Below are positions 26,487-36,409 of a stretch of DNA of 64,000 bases, piece after piece. Under the pieces are notes generated by a model. It had not been told where the DNA came from, did not search any database, and was given only the letters and a program-made list of their open reading frames with translations. Positions within the stretch are counted from its first letter, which is position 1. Every line of letters begins with the position of its first letter. The stretch lies in NCBI GenBank assembly GCA_023447635.1, contig JAEXNA010000040.1, positions 51,731 to 115,730 on the forward strand, in the 5' to 3' direction. Both the position numbers and the translations under genes were made by a program. Source of the stretch: Vulcanimicrobiota bacterium. GTDB taxonomy: Bacteria; Vulcanimicrobiota; Xenobia; Xenobiales; JADMJV01.

Positions 26487-27219
26487 AACACTGGGCCTGG
26501 TGGACCGGGCCGATAACAGGATCGATCCGAAGAACTTCGTGATCCCGTTCATCGCGTCGACCGAGACCACCACGGACTCGCACGGCTCTATCATCCTGCA
26601 GAGTAACCTCGACTGGGAAACGCGCTACAAGCAGAACCCCCTTTTCGCGTGGAGCCACCCTCTGATGCCGGAATGTAACACGCCGACGCACCGCCGCGCT
26701 CTTGGGAAAGGCATCGAGGTGGACAAGCAGCCCGGCTTCACCCGCGTGCTGGTGCAGTTCGCCGTGAAATCGAATCCGGACGCCAAAGAGGCTTTCGAGA
26801 TGTATGCGGACGGATTCCTCAACGCCTGCTCTATCTGCCTGGGCGCTCCCTACGCTGAGGTGAGGCGGACCTCACCGGAAGCCGAGATCCTCGCGCTGCC
26901 CGACCATGCCCGCCAGGCCCTACTGGAGAAGCGCTGCGAGTTCGTCATCACGCGTGGCCGCGTCCTGGAGCTCTCCGGCTGCTTGGCTGGCAGCAACCAC
27001 GAGACGCTGGCTGAGCGAAGCGCGGTCGAAGCTCTTGATCGACGAGCTGAGGCGAGGGAGCGCGCCCTCTGCACCCGTGCTCAGTCCGTCCTGGACCTCG
27101 CCGAGCAGCAGCTCGCGCGCATCACCGCGGCGGCTGAGAAGCTCGAGCAGGCGACGCTGAGCCCCGAGCAGCGCGAGCTAGCTGCCGCTCGAGCCGCCCT
27201 CGAAGCCTTCGGCAACTGA
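26470..27219 (+). CDS. HK97-type prohead protease
   Basis: The 249-residue product has a U35-like protease core. The catalytic His63 is in FAWSHP and the Ser121 is in LNACSICLG, at the expected distance. The C-terminal about 70 residues form a charged coiled coil (ARERALCTRAQSVLDLAEQQ) that may act as scaffold. It matures the capsid shell. ATG 26,470 follows GGAGG and gives the family-like N-terminus. Confidence 0.88.
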   Translation: MEVLTRTLGLVDRADNRIDPKNFVIPFIASTETTTDSHGSIILQSNLDWETRYKQNPLFAWSHPLMPECNTPTHRRALGKGIEVDKQPGFTRVLVQFAVKSNPDAKEAFEMYADGFLNACSICLGAPYAEVRRTSPEAEILALPDHARQALLEKRCEFVITRGRVLELSGCLAGSNHETLAERSAVEALDRRAEARERALCTRAQSVLDLAEQQLARITAAAEKLEQATLSPEQRELAAARAALEAFGN

Positions 27220-27261
27220 CGCGAGAAGCCGCCCAGCGGCGGCAACCTACAAAAAGAATTT

Positions 27262-27286
27262 GGGCCTCCACCGGGGGCCCTTTTTT
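27262..27286 (+). terminator. intergenic terminator before the capsid gene
   Basis: GGGCCTCC / GGGGGCCC with a T6 tail. A partial terminator here may tune the protease:capsid ratio. Confidence 0.7.
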
Positions 27287-27321
27287 ATGCCCGCGAGGGA
27301 CACAAAAGGAGAAAAGCACAA

Positions 27322-28701
27322 ATGGCTATGCCCCCCACGCCGTCCTTCTCGGACGCTGATGTTCGGGACTTCATGGAGTTCCAGAAGTTCAAAAATGCCC
27401 GCTCGGCCGACAACGCCGGCACCCCAAACGCCGCGCCTGCGACTGGAAACAGCGACGGCGGCTCACTGCAGCTGACCCGCCGTGAAGGTAGCCTCGGTTC
27501 GAGCGACTACCAGGCCGGGGTCGAGGAGGGCCTCCGTCGGGCCCAGACCCAACCTCAGGGTCAGACCGGCGATCCCAACGCCGAGCGCTTCGGCGTGGGC
27601 GTGTCGATTCGGACCCGTGTCGGCAATTCGGAGGAGACCGAGTCCCAGGAATGGGCGCGCGCCGAGCAAGTACACGGGAACGGCCTGCGCCACGCCCGCG
27701 TTATGCGCGCCACTGCTCTGGCAAGTCTTCAGGGCCAGGGCAAGAACAAAGAAGCGGTCATGCGCGTCGTTCACGACGAGTACCGCGACCCCGGCACCGC
27801 CCGTCACTTGGAGATGTTGCTGACTCGCAACGAGGCGAGTTCGCAACGACCCGTCGACGGCGGGATCCTCGTCCCTACGGAGACGGCCGAAGGCTTCGTA
27901 GAGTTCTACCGCCCCTACAGTGTGCTGGGTCAGCTCGGTGCAACGTTCTATGACTCCGGGAGTGGAAGCCTGACCCTGCCACGCCAGGCGAGCGGAATGA
28001 ACGCCAGCTACTCCTTCGAGAATGCGCAGATCGCCGCTGGCGATACTCCCCAGCTGGACGAAGTGACCTGGAAGACCAAGCGCCTGACGGCTCTCTACGT
28101 CACGTCGATCGAGCTTCTTACTCGCTCCAACTATGCTGCCGACCGGATCTTCCGGAACGACCTCGGTAAAGCTATGGGCCAGAAGATGGAGCACACTGCC
28201 TTCAATGGTAACGGTCAGAGTGGCGGCATCCTGGGTCTGGAGAACCATCCGGAGCTCACGCCCGTCGCGATCAACGGCCTGGTCAACGGAACGAACCTGA
28301 ACCTCTTCAATCTCGCCCTGCGCTCCGCTTACGTGCCGATGGCGGAGAACGTGAAATGGCTCTTTAACGAGTTCCACGAGTACGCGTTGAAGGCCGTCAA
28401 CGTCACCGACGAGGGCCTCATGTACCAGAGGGAGATGGACGAGAAGAAGACGCTCAAGGGCAAGCCCTTCCTTGTCTCCCAGAACATCGGCCGAGCCAGT
28501 ACCGCTGGAAAGCCGTCTTCCATCTTCTACGGCGACTGGTCCGAGCTCTGGATCGTTCGCGAGGGCACGATGGAGATCAAAGCCTCGGAGCACGCTCGAT
28601 TTGAGAACAACCAGGTCGTCGTTCGCGCCACCGACTTCCACGACATCGCTCCCCGAGACGGCCGCGCCATTTGCCGTTCCGCCGGCGCGAGAACGGAGTA
28701 A
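27322..28701 (+). CDS. HK97-fold major capsid protein
   Basis: In this 459-residue product an N-terminal delta-like region of about 160 residues is probably removed by the protease. The HK97-type core begins near GGILVPTETAEGF and includes FRNDLGKAMGQKMEHTAF and GGILGLENHP, typical of the family. AGGAG lies upstream. Confidence 0.94.
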   Translation: MAMPPTPSFSDADVRDFMEFQKFKNARSADNAGTPNAAPATGNSDGGSLQLTRREGSLGSSDYQAGVEEGLRRAQTQPQGQTGDPNAERFGVGVSIRTRVGNSEETESQEWARAEQVHGNGLRHARVMRATALASLQGQGKNKEAVMRVVHDEYRDPGTARHLEMLLTRNEASSQRPVDGGILVPTETAEGFVEFYRPYSVLGQLGATFYDSGSGSLTLPRQASGMNASYSFENAQIAAGDTPQLDEVTWKTKRLTALYVTSIELLTRSNYAADRIFRNDLGKAMGQKMEHTAFNGNGQSGGILGLENHPELTPVAINGLVNGTNLNLFNLALRSAYVPMAENVKWLFNEFHEYALKAVNVTDEGLMYQREMDEKKTLKGKPFLVSQNIGRASTAGKPSSIFYGDWSELWIVREGTMEIKASEHARFENNQVVVRATDFHDIAPRDGRAICRSAGARTE

Positions 28702-28704
28702 CTC

Positions 28705-29112
28705 ATGCGATTTCCTCACCTTTACTCTCTAGTTAAGCCCCTCTCCAACCTGGAGCCTAAAATGGGTTCCACCGGCGACGTCGACAACGGTGCCGACATC
28801 GACCTGGTCGCTGTCGGCCAGTTCGACTCTGGTCTGGCCCTGTGCCAGATCGGTGCCGCGACCGGCGCCCCTACGTCATTCAGTGTGGCCTGGAAAATCC
28901 AGGACTCCACGGACGGAGTGACCTGGGTCGACGTGGCTGGGGCCAGCCTCACCATGACCGCTGCCGGCGTCGGGAAGATTGACTTCTTCCCGTCGCAACT
29001 CAAGGAACACGTGAGGCTGGTCAGATCGGTGACGATCACCGGCGGTACCAGTCCGCGAGTTCCTTCCGCCGGCGTAATCTTGCTCGGCGGCGGCCGCACC
29101 ATCCCCGCCTAG
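28705..29112 (+). CDS. small head protein, possible decoration or cement protein
   Basis: The 135-residue beta-rich product (VAWKIQDSTDGVTWVDVAG) lies directly after the capsid gene. The position and composition fit a capsid decoration protein, but no family is recognised. Confidence 0.75.
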   Translation: MRFPHLYSLVKPLSNLEPKMGSTGDVDNGADIDLVAVGQFDSGLALCQIGAATGAPTSFSVAWKIQDSTDGVTWVDVAGASLTMTAAGVGKIDFFPSQLKEHVRLVRSVTITGGTSPRVPSAGVILLGGGRTIPA

Positions 29113-29114
29113 CC

Positions 29115-29801
29115 GTGGCGGTCCGAGCTCCAGAGCTCCGGGCCAACGCTCTCACCACGCCGGACCGGGCTCGCGAGCTCGGTACCGGCCTGGCCGGCGT
29201 CCCGGAGTCGAAACTGGTGATGGCCATCAACGCCGTGTCTAAGGCGATGGCCAGCTACTGCGGTCGGCCGCTCCACCACGTGGAGGTCACTGCTGAGGAC
29301 CCCGAGCTCTTCCAGGGCTGGGGCCTGACTCAGCTGCAGCTGCGCTGCTATCCGATCGTGGCGGTCGACCAGGTGCTGGTCGGCGGCCGCGAGGTCACCG
29401 ACTTCTCGTCGGCTTCCCAGTTCCTGGCCCAGGGCCAGCTCTACCGCGAGGTGGGCTGGCCCTGGTCAGGCCCTCGCCACGACGACGTCACCTGTGACCC
29501 CAACTTCGGCCGGACGCGCTGGAACGTGGCCGTGTCCTATCGGGGCGGCTACGTCACGCCGCTCCAGGCCGAGTGCTCTGAGCACGAGGACCACGACGGC
29601 GAGCCGTTGCCCGACGACATCGAAATCGCGATGTTCCGAGAGTTGGCCGACATTTTCTCCGGCGCGCGCAACACCGGGCGCATCCGCCGCGAGAAGACCG
29701 CCGGCGGCTATGAGGTCGAGTTCGCGATGTCTGCGATCGTGCAGCTGAGCCGCGAGACGCAGGACGTTCTCCGCGGCTACGTGATGGGAGGTCTGCCGTG
29801 A
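29115..29801 (+). CDS. head-tail connector (adaptor) protein
   Basis: The 228-residue product is helical at the N- and C-termini, with a central beta region (RCYPIVAVDQVLVGG; WNVAVSYRGGYV), as in gp6/gp15-type adaptors. It starts with GTG and overlaps the next gene by 4 bases. Confidence 0.78.
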   Translation: MAVRAPELRANALTTPDRARELGTGLAGVPESKLVMAINAVSKAMASYCGRPLHHVEVTAEDPELFQGWGLTQLQLRCYPIVAVDQVLVGGREVTDFSSASQFLAQGQLYREVGWPWSGPRHDDVTCDPNFGRTRWNVAVSYRGGYVTPLQAECSEHEDHDGEPLPDDIEIAMFRELADIFSGARNTGRIRREKTAGGYEVEFAMSAIVQLSRETQDVLRGYVMGGLP

Positions 29802-30130
29802 GGCGTCTGTTTATCCACCAGGTCGACGTGTTGAGAGAACCCTCAACCGTGACCGGCAGAAAACGCGACAAGGGCCTCCAGCAGGCCCTTTCGTCTGTCC
29901 AGTGCCTGGTCGAGCCGCTGAAGAGCGTCGAGACCCAGACCCAGATGGGACGCGTCACTCAGGCCGACCACTCGCTGATGTGGGGCACGGAGGACATCCG
30001 GGCCAACGACACCGTCGTCTGGGGCACTAGGCGGTTCATAGTGGGCCGGGTCATTGCCGATGTGTCGCGGCCGTTCTCATCGGTCCCGCCCTATCATTCT
30101 GCGGAGCTGCGCGAGCAGGCGACCAGCTGA
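29798..30130 (+). CDS. head-closure protein
   Basis: The 110-residue product has the size, position and beta-rich pattern (HQVDVLREPSTVTGRK; WGTRRFIVGRVIAD) of SPP1 gp16/HK97 gp7-type head-closure proteins. GTG start. Confidence 0.72.
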   Translation: MRRLFIHQVDVLREPSTVTGRKRDKGLQQALSSVQCLVEPLKSVETQTQMGRVTQADHSLMWGTEDIRANDTVVWGTRRFIVGRVIADVSRPFSSVPPYHSAELREQATS

Positions 30131-30777
30131 TGGGCGGCCTCTCAATCGTGGTGCAAGGCGTGGGCGACGTGGTCAAAGAGATCGACCGCCGGCGCCAGAG
30201 CACTGAGAAGCGGGTCGGCGACGTTATCGAGCTTTCCGCGAAGACGCTCCGTGATGCCCAGCTGGACCTCGCGCGGTCTCCTTTTCGCCGGCGGGGCCTA
30301 TGGCGCAACGTCCAAGACGCCCCGCGACGCTTCCAGGTGTCCGGCAACGCCCTCGTAGACGCCAGGATGAACGCCGACCGCACTGAGGCGCGTATCGTGA
30401 CCAAGGCCCACATCACCACAGCCAGGTCGCCAGCGATCAAGGCCGTGCTCGAGCGGACCGGCCAGGGCAAGCTCCTGCGCCGCACAGAGCTCTGGATCAA
30501 GCGGGGCTCGAGCCGTGGCAAGAAGCGGAGCCATAAAGGACACGAGAGTCGAGCCGGACTCCAACGGGTCTCCCTCGCTGGCGGTCTCAGCCGCTTCGGG
30601 AACTCGCGCAAGAAGCACATTCGTGAGTGGGCGCTTCCGCGCGACCTGGACAAGAGAGACACCGTCCGCCTACGTGGTGACGCCCTACGGGCGATCATCT
30701 CTGCCCCCGTTCTCGTTCGCCACGAAAGCAAGATCTTGGCCAGCCTTGCGGCTGCAGCCAGAAAGGGACTCTCATGA
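30130..30777 (+). CDS. HK97 gp10-like tail completion protein
   Basis: The 215-residue product starts VVQGVGDVVKEIDRRR, a helical pattern common to gp10-like proteins, and has a long basic middle. It lies between head closure and tail terminator genes and is coupled to both (TGATG and ATGA overlaps). Confidence 0.7.
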   Translation: MGGLSIVVQGVGDVVKEIDRRRQSTEKRVGDVIELSAKTLRDAQLDLARSPFRRRGLWRNVQDAPRRFQVSGNALVDARMNADRTEARIVTKAHITTARSPAIKAVLERTGQGKLLRRTELWIKRGSSRGKKRSHKGHESRAGLQRVSLAGGLSRFGNSRKKHIREWALPRDLDKRDTVRLRGDALRAIISAPVLVRHESKILASLAAAARKGLS

Positions 30778-31265
30778 TCAAGCGGAGACTTCTGAAACCC
30801 AAGGAGATCCGAGAGCGCCTGCGTTGTTACATCGATGACGAACTCGGCGATGCCCTGGCACTGAAGCTGGTTGAAGCCGGCTCTGAGTTCTCGATGCCGG
30901 CAAACCTCCGCGAACATTTGCCGGCGGTCTTCGTGCGGCTCGACAACTGGTCGAGCTCCCACGCCACCAAGCTCGGCGTCCGGCAGACCGCATTTCAGTT
31001 CGAGGTTCTCTATCTTCGGGCACTCGCCGACGGCGAGGAGGCGCAGGAAAAGCTGATCGACCCGGCGGCCGACCTCGACGAGCTGTTCGCCCGCGATGAC
31101 TACACGTGGCCTTTCCTCCTCGACGAGCCGGACGGCTACAGAGTGGTATCCGCGCTGGCGAGCGACGCCCAATTTCCCGACCCGACCGATCTCGACGAGC
31201 TGGATATCCGCCTCGAGAGCTGCTCTCTGGCCGTGACAGTCACGGTCGAAACCCAACCCCAATAG
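30774..31265 (+). CDS. tail terminator protein
   Basis: The 163-residue product has the position and alpha/beta pattern of the gpU-like ring that ends the tail tube. The call is by synteny. Confidence 0.65.
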   Translation: MIKRRLLKPKEIRERLRCYIDDELGDALALKLVEAGSEFSMPANLREHLPAVFVRLDNWSSSHATKLGVRQTAFQFEVLYLRALADGEEAQEKLIDPAADLDELFARDDYTWPFLLDEPDGYRVVSALASDAQFPDPTDLDELDIRLESCSLAVTVTVETQPQ

Positions 31266-31278
31266 CCCAGGAGGCCTC

Positions 31279-31590
31279 ATGTCCGATACTCCCGATCTCG
31301 TAACGATCGTTTACCTTGTCCACCCCGGGCAGGGGTACCAGCCGATCAACCTTCCCCATCAGGGGATCACCCTCCAGCCCGGGCGCCCTACTCAGGTCGC
31401 GCCGCTGCTGGCCAAAAAGCTGCTCGCGAAGTTCCCCGGCACCGTCGGTGTGGTCAGCTTCGAGCTCGAGCCCTCGTCCCATACGATCAACCTTACCGAC
31501 GAGCAGCGGGCAGCTCTCCCCCGACTGGGAGCCCAGGACTACCTGGCAGAGTCGGTGCTTGCTGAGGGCAACGAAGAAGGGCAGGGCTAA
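31279..31590 (+). CDS. small phage protein before the tail tube gene
   Basis: The 103-residue product is soluble and Pro-rich at the N-terminus (GQGYQPINLPHQGITLQPG). No family is recognised. AGGAGG lies before the ATG. Confidence 0.7.
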   Translation: MSDTPDLVTIVYLVHPGQGYQPINLPHQGITLQPGRPTQVAPLLAKKLLAKFPGTVGVVSFELEPSSHTINLTDEQRAALPRLGAQDYLAESVLAEGNEEGQG

Positions 31591-31593
31591 ACC

Positions 31594-32943
31594 GTGGGTA
31601 GAAGTTATGCCGGCGCTTTTGGCGTCGCACAGGAAACCACTTTCGGCTCGCCGGTCTCGCCCGTGGTCAGCCTGCCCGTAACTCAAGCGGGTATCAAACC
31701 TTCCCGGCCCGCCGTGAAGCGAGGCGGCATATATTCGTCACGCCAGGTCCAGTGTCAGAGCGCTGGACTGCAGACGGTGGCTGGACCGTTCCAACTGGAG
31801 GGTGATGCGATTGCCCTCGGACTCCCCCTCTACTGGCTTTTTGGGGCAGTGTCTTCGGCCCCGATGGCGGGAACGATCGTGGCTGCCGCCACCGCGAGCG
31901 GATCGGGGTCGGGGGGGACTCTTCCCGCCGCTGCCTATCAGTACCAGGTCGCTCATGTGTTCGAGCGCACCGAGGACGAAGCCCAGCACTTTGGAGGGTC
32001 CGCGCCGCTCTCGACTGCCGTGACCACCACCGGAAGCGCCAGCAGCGTCGCTCTCTCCTGGGTGAACGCGGCGCCACCCGCCGGCTACACTCTTGTGGGC
32101 ACGAACATCTACCGCAAGGTCGGGGCTGGCGACTGCCTGTTCGTTCATAGCGTCTCTGGATCTGGCACTACCTGGACCGACACCGGGTCAGCAGCTCAGG
32201 GCCGGGCGGTACCACCGGAACAGGCCTACGTGCATACCTTCATACCCCCTGACGTCTCGGACGCCAGCGACATCCCGTCGTTCACTGTGACGATGAACGT
32301 GGACCTGCCTCAGGCGATCCAGATCGATGGGTGCAAGATCGGCCAAATGACCGCGACAGTCGCGGAGGACGGAAACGCGCCCGTAACCTTCGCTTTCGAT
32401 GTTCTGGGCAGACGGGCTCGCAAGGTGCCCATTTACTCCCCCGTCCATACCCCGATCTGCGCGATGCTCTCCTGGCAGAGCCGAGTGACGGTCGACGGCA
32501 TCGTTTCCGACGTCGCCAAAGCAATGACGGTGGTCTTGAATCAGAATCTGACCTCGAAGCGCAGCCTGAACGGCAATCCCTACGTGAACAAGCATGACCC
32601 GGGAATGCTCGAGGCAACGGGCACTCTGACCAACGACTGGGCCGACTTCGCGTTCTACGACAGGTTGCTGGACGGCACCAAGTTCGACCTGCGAAATCGA
32701 ATGGAGGGTCCCGCTACCACCGATAAGGCCTCGATCAAAGTTGACGAAAACACCCTGGCGACCCCGTTCCCCTTCAGCGTCGAGTTCCACATGCCCAGCT
32801 GCCTACTCGATGGGGAAGCCGGCGGCGAGCTCAACGGCGGCGAGAGCATGGACGAGAACCCGGGCTACTCTGCCGGCGTCTCGTTAACCCACGGCTACGC
32901 GATCCGGGCCAGGTTGGTCAACCGGACCCCGAGTTACACCTGA
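31594..32943 (+). CDS. major tail tube protein with inserted domain
   Basis: At 449 residues it is longer than usual tube proteins. The N-terminal start (GRSYAGAFGVAQETTFGSP) and C-terminal beta-rich half fit the tail-tube fold. Residues about 95-215 look like an inserted Fn3/Ig-like domain (AAYQYQVAHVFERTEDEAQH; YTLVGTNIYRKVG) that would project from the tube. It starts with GTG. Confidence 0.78.
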   Translation: MGRSYAGAFGVAQETTFGSPVSPVVSLPVTQAGIKPSRPAVKRGGIYSSRQVQCQSAGLQTVAGPFQLEGDAIALGLPLYWLFGAVSSAPMAGTIVAAATASGSGSGGTLPAAAYQYQVAHVFERTEDEAQHFGGSAPLSTAVTTTGSASSVALSWVNAAPPAGYTLVGTNIYRKVGAGDCLFVHSVSGSGTTWTDTGSAAQGRAVPPEQAYVHTFIPPDVSDASDIPSFTVTMNVDLPQAIQIDGCKIGQMTATVAEDGNAPVTFAFDVLGRRARKVPIYSPVHTPICAMLSWQSRVTVDGIVSDVAKAMTVVLNQNLTSKRSLNGNPYVNKHDPGMLEATGTLTNDWADFAFYDRLLDGTKFDLRNRMEGPATTDKASIKVDENTLATPFPFSVEFHMPSCLLDGEAGGELNGGESMDENPGYSAGVSLTHGYAIRARLVNRTPSYT

Positions 32944-33320
32944 TGCAAAACGACATAGCCCCACCCGGGGTGTCGGCGGTTGGTCCGCCGGCACCCCCTT
33001 TCATTTCCCCCGCTGACCCGGGAGAAGCCAGCGGCCCCCGCCTGCGCGTGCTCCTCCGGGGCGAGACCGAGCCGCGGCTCTGCACGTGGGACCCCTCCGA
33101 CCTGACCCAGGTCGCCGACCTAGACCAGGCCGTGGGTGGCCTGGAACATCTCGACATCACTCGCCTCTGGCACATGCTGGCCCTGTTCTGGGTCGCCTGC
33201 GCCGGAGCCAGAGAGGAGATGTCCCTCCGCGAGTTTGGTCGCGCCTTCCCGTGGGGCGGCGCTGAACGTAGCGCAGCCCTCACGAAAGGAGCAGCGATCC
33301 TGTGGCGTCAGATAACGTAG
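32943..33320 (+). CDS. candidate tail assembly chaperone
   Basis: The 125-residue product lies between tube and tape-measure genes. The C-terminal half is helical (LDITRLWHMLALFWVACAG). It overlaps the tape-measure gene by 19 bases. No second frameshifted ORF or clear slippery site is seen, so a classical G/GT pair is not supported. Confidence 0.65.
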   Translation: MQNDIAPPGVSAVGPPAPPFISPADPGEASGPRLRVLLRGETEPRLCTWDPSDLTQVADLDQAVGGLEHLDITRLWHMLALFWVACAGAREEMSLREFGRAFPWGGAERSAALTKGAAILWRQIT

Positions 33321-36300
33321 TCTCCATCCTGCGGGCAAACATCACCGAACTCAAGGCGGACCTGACCAAGGGCATCGCCGAGTTCCGCGCCTTCGGCCAA
33401 AAGGTGCCGAAGAGCGTCCCTGAAGATCCGTTCGCCCGTTTGAAGGCGGACGTCGCTGATCTCAAGCAGGTCACCGGCTCTGCAGGCGTTGCCCTGGGCG
33501 GTCTTGCTGCCGGTGGCGCTGCGCTGACGAAGTCTTTCGTGGACAAGGCTGTAGAGATGCAGCAGTTCCGCGGAACACTCATCGCTGTCACCAAGGACGT
33601 CGCCGTCGCCGACGCCCAGCTGCAGAAGATGGTCGACTTTGCGGCGTCGACGCCGTTCGATCTCCCCGGGGTTGTCTCCGCCGGCGTTCAGCTGACATCG
33701 CTCAGGCAGAACGTCGACCGCTTCCTTCCACTCGCCGGCGACCTGGCCGCAGTCTTCGGACGAGACATCAAAGACGCCGCGCAGGCGCTCGGCAAGGCCC
33801 TCGCTGGCTCTCAGGATGGTCTGACCATCCTTGCAGACTCGTTCGGCATCAGCAAACGGGAGATGGCGCAGTTTGGCGCTGTGGCGAAAGCCGATGGGTC
33901 GATCGCTGCAACTACGGCGCCCGAGCTCGAGAAGCTCGCCAACGCTCTCGAAAAGATCATCAAGAGCAAGTACGGCGGCGCGATGGAAGCGCAGTCGAAG
34001 ACTGCCGCCGGTGCCTTCTCGAACCTGTCCGACGCTATCGACCAGCTGCAAGCGTCCCTGGGAGCCGAAGTCGCCGACGATTTCGCCAAGCTGGCGAAGG
34101 GCATCACAGGCGCGGTGGAGTCTTTCCAGGCGATGCCGGACTCGACTAAGCGGATGGTCGCTCAGTCGATCGTGCTGGCCACCGGTGTTGCCGGCGTGAC
34201 TGCCGCCCTGGTCGGGGTCGCTGCTGTGGTCGGACCTGTGGCTGCGGGTCTCGCAACTCTTTCCGCCGCGAGCGCGGGCGTGATGGGTGTCGTTGGCACC
34301 CTCGCCTCTGGCCTGCTGCTCACCGAAGGAGCTATCACTGCGGCTGCTGGTGCGGCAGTGGCTGGCAGCTCAGGCATGGCCGCTCTGACCGGGACGACCG
34401 CTGCCGCTGGGACAGCCGCAGCAGCAGCTGGCACCGGTTTCGCGGGCTTCGCCGCCATCGCTGGTGCCGCTCTAGTTCCAGCCCTCGTCCTCGGTACCGC
34501 TGCCTTCGCCTACCTCATCCACCGGATGGGAGAGGCGAACCAGGCCGCCGAGGAGCTTCGCGCGGGCCAACAGAAGGTCGCCGATCGCTTCCGCGAGTCA
34601 CGAGAGGCGATCGTGCAGGCCGCCGACGCGCTGCGGGACTACAACGGCAACATCGAGGCGGCCGTCAACGCGACCGCTAATTCGTTCAAGGAGACCGGGA
34701 AGACGGACCTTGACGCCGCTAAGTCGATCTTGGCCCTCAATGAGGCACGAAACAAGGCTTGGGAAGACGGTGACAACGAGCGGGCCAAGATTCTCTCAGA
34801 CCGCATCGCCGTGATGTACGGCGTTCGCCAACAGCTATCCGGCACTCACGTCGAGAAGATGGAGGCGGAAAAGAAGGCTGCTGACGCCGCCAAGGCCGCG
34901 CTCGAGGCTCAGGCCAAAGCCGAGGAAACCTATCAAAAGCGGGCGACTGCCGGGTTCTACGAGACCAAAAAAGCGCAGCTGGAAGCTCTGGACGCGGTCC
35001 TCATCGGTGCCAAACAGGGCAGCAAAGAGCGGGAGGCGCTGGAGCTCTCCCGTATCAAACTGGTCCGTGAAGCCTCGAAGGAGGAGATCGCCGGCGACCT
35101 TCACGCCATCGACCTTCGAAAGAAGGCTGGCGAGCTAAGCGCTCGTCAAGAGGTGGCAGCTCTCCAGGCCATCCTGAAGGCCAAAGCCGCTATCCTCGAA
35201 GTCGACGAGCGCCAGAGAATCGAGTCTGAGATCGCCGCGGCGAACGGCAAGATCAAGGCGGACAACGAGAAGCGCTGGGCCGACGCTGCGAAGAAGTCGG
35301 CCGAGGCTGGCAAAAAGGCTGCAGAAGAGAGCTTCGCGCTGCAGGGTAAAGGCTTGCAGACCGAGCTTGAAGCCACCAAAAAGCTCGAAGACCGTCTGGA
35401 GATCGAGAAAAAACTGGTCGACCTCGAAGCCCAGAAGGCGACATACGGCGAGAAAAACGCCAAGAACCGCCGAACCATCCTCGACAACGCAAAAGCCGAG
35501 AAAGACCTGCTCGACAAGCAGGCGGCCGAGGCGATTGAGAAGCGCGACACCGAGCTGGCCAGCAAGCGCGCCGAGTTGGTGGCGCAGCAAGTGGCCGATG
35601 AAGACGCTGCTCAGGAGGACCTGTTCGCGAAACGCCGGCGCAAGTTGGACGAGGAGGCCGCGCGAGGCAAAAACGTCTACGGCGAGAGGCTGCGGCTCGA
35701 GCAAGACGAGCTCGAGTACGCGATGGCGGCCAGCGAGAAGAAGCTGGCTGCGGTCGAGGCGGAGATCGAAGCGAAACGAAAAGCGGCCGACGCCGGCGCG
35801 ACTCCCGAAGAGCAGAAGATCAACGCCGACACGGCCGCGCTCGAGCTGCGGAAGGCAGAGCGGGACGCCAGCAGGCAGACCCAAGAGATCTTCGACAAGT
35901 CGAACGCCACGTTGGTCGAGCGCACGAAGCATCTCCGCGAACAGCTCGAGCTGCTCCGCAAGCAGAAAGAAGAGGCGAAGGACCCGACCTTCAGCGGCGA
36001 GGCGTACGGAGCTGAAGGCCTCGGCGAGAACCGCGCCGGTTGGGGTATCTCCCGCAAAAAGCGTGGCCAGGTCGGCGAAAACGGCATGACCGAGGCGGAG
36101 ATGAAAGCCGAAATCGCCCGCAACGAAGGCATCCTCGGCAACCGCCAGACCTACCGAGACAAGACGGGGCAACTGATGCCCACCTTCGGAGTCTCTCGCA
36201 GCGCTCAGGAGCAGGCCGCAGCTGAGGCTGCCGCCGCGCCCCGAAACCAGACCGAGCAGGCCGCGAAGATGATCAGCCTGGTCGAGTCCATCGCCCGCTC

Positions 36301-36400
36301 GGTAGGCGCCATGGGCTCGAACCTCGGCAAGAGCGGCAAAGGCTCCGGCTCCCCTGCTCTCGGCCTGGCTCCCTCCCTGTACCCCAACACCTCGTTCTAG
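33302..36400 (+). CDS. tape measure protein
   Basis: The 1032-residue product begins with a PhageMin-like region (FVDKAVEMQQFRGTLIAVTK). Hydrophobic Ala/Gly-rich segments run from about residue 285 to 410, and long Lys/Glu/Ala coiled coils follow to about 900. Tape-measure length sets tail length; at about 1.5 angstrom per residue this gives roughly 150 nm. GTG start. Confidence 0.93.
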   Translation: MASDNVVSILRANITELKADLTKGIAEFRAFGQKVPKSVPEDPFARLKADVADLKQVTGSAGVALGGLAAGGAALTKSFVDKAVEMQQFRGTLIAVTKDVAVADAQLQKMVDFAASTPFDLPGVVSAGVQLTSLRQNVDRFLPLAGDLAAVFGRDIKDAAQALGKALAGSQDGLTILADSFGISKREMAQFGAVAKADGSIAATTAPELEKLANALEKIIKSKYGGAMEAQSKTAAGAFSNLSDAIDQLQASLGAEVADDFAKLAKGITGAVESFQAMPDSTKRMVAQSIVLATGVAGVTAALVGVAAVVGPVAAGLATLSAASAGVMGVVGTLASGLLLTEGAITAAAGAAVAGSSGMAALTGTTAAAGTAAAAAGTGFAGFAAIAGAALVPALVLGTAAFAYLIHRMGEANQAAEELRAGQQKVADRFRESREAIVQAADALRDYNGNIEAAVNATANSFKETGKTDLDAAKSILALNEARNKAWEDGDNERAKILSDRIAVMYGVRQQLSGTHVEKMEAEKKAADAAKAALEAQAKAEETYQKRATAGFYETKKAQLEALDAVLIGAKQGSKEREALELSRIKLVREASKEEIAGDLHAIDLRKKAGELSARQEVAALQAILKAKAAILEVDERQRIESEIAAANGKIKADNEKRWADAAKKSAEAGKKAAEESFALQGKGLQTELEATKKLEDRLEIEKKLVDLEAQKATYGEKNAKNRRTILDNAKAEKDLLDKQAAEAIEKRDTELASKRAELVAQQVADEDAAQEDLFAKRRRKLDEEAARGKNVYGERLRLEQDELEYAMAASEKKLAAVEAEIEAKRKAADAGATPEEQKINADTAALELRKAERDASRQTQEIFDKSNATLVERTKHLREQLELLRKQKEEAKDPTFSGEAYGAEGLGENRAGWGISRKKRGQVGENGMTEAEMKAEIARNEGILGNRQTYRDKTGQLMPTFGVSRSAQEQAAAEAAAAPRNQTEQAAKMISLVESIARSVGAMGSNLGKSGKGSGSPALGLAPSLYPNTSF

Positions 36401-36409
36401 GAGGCTTCC

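Noticed and set aside
32943..33320. Programmed frameshift tail chaperone pair
   Set aside because: Only one ORF lies before the tape measure, and no clear slippery heptamer was found at its end.
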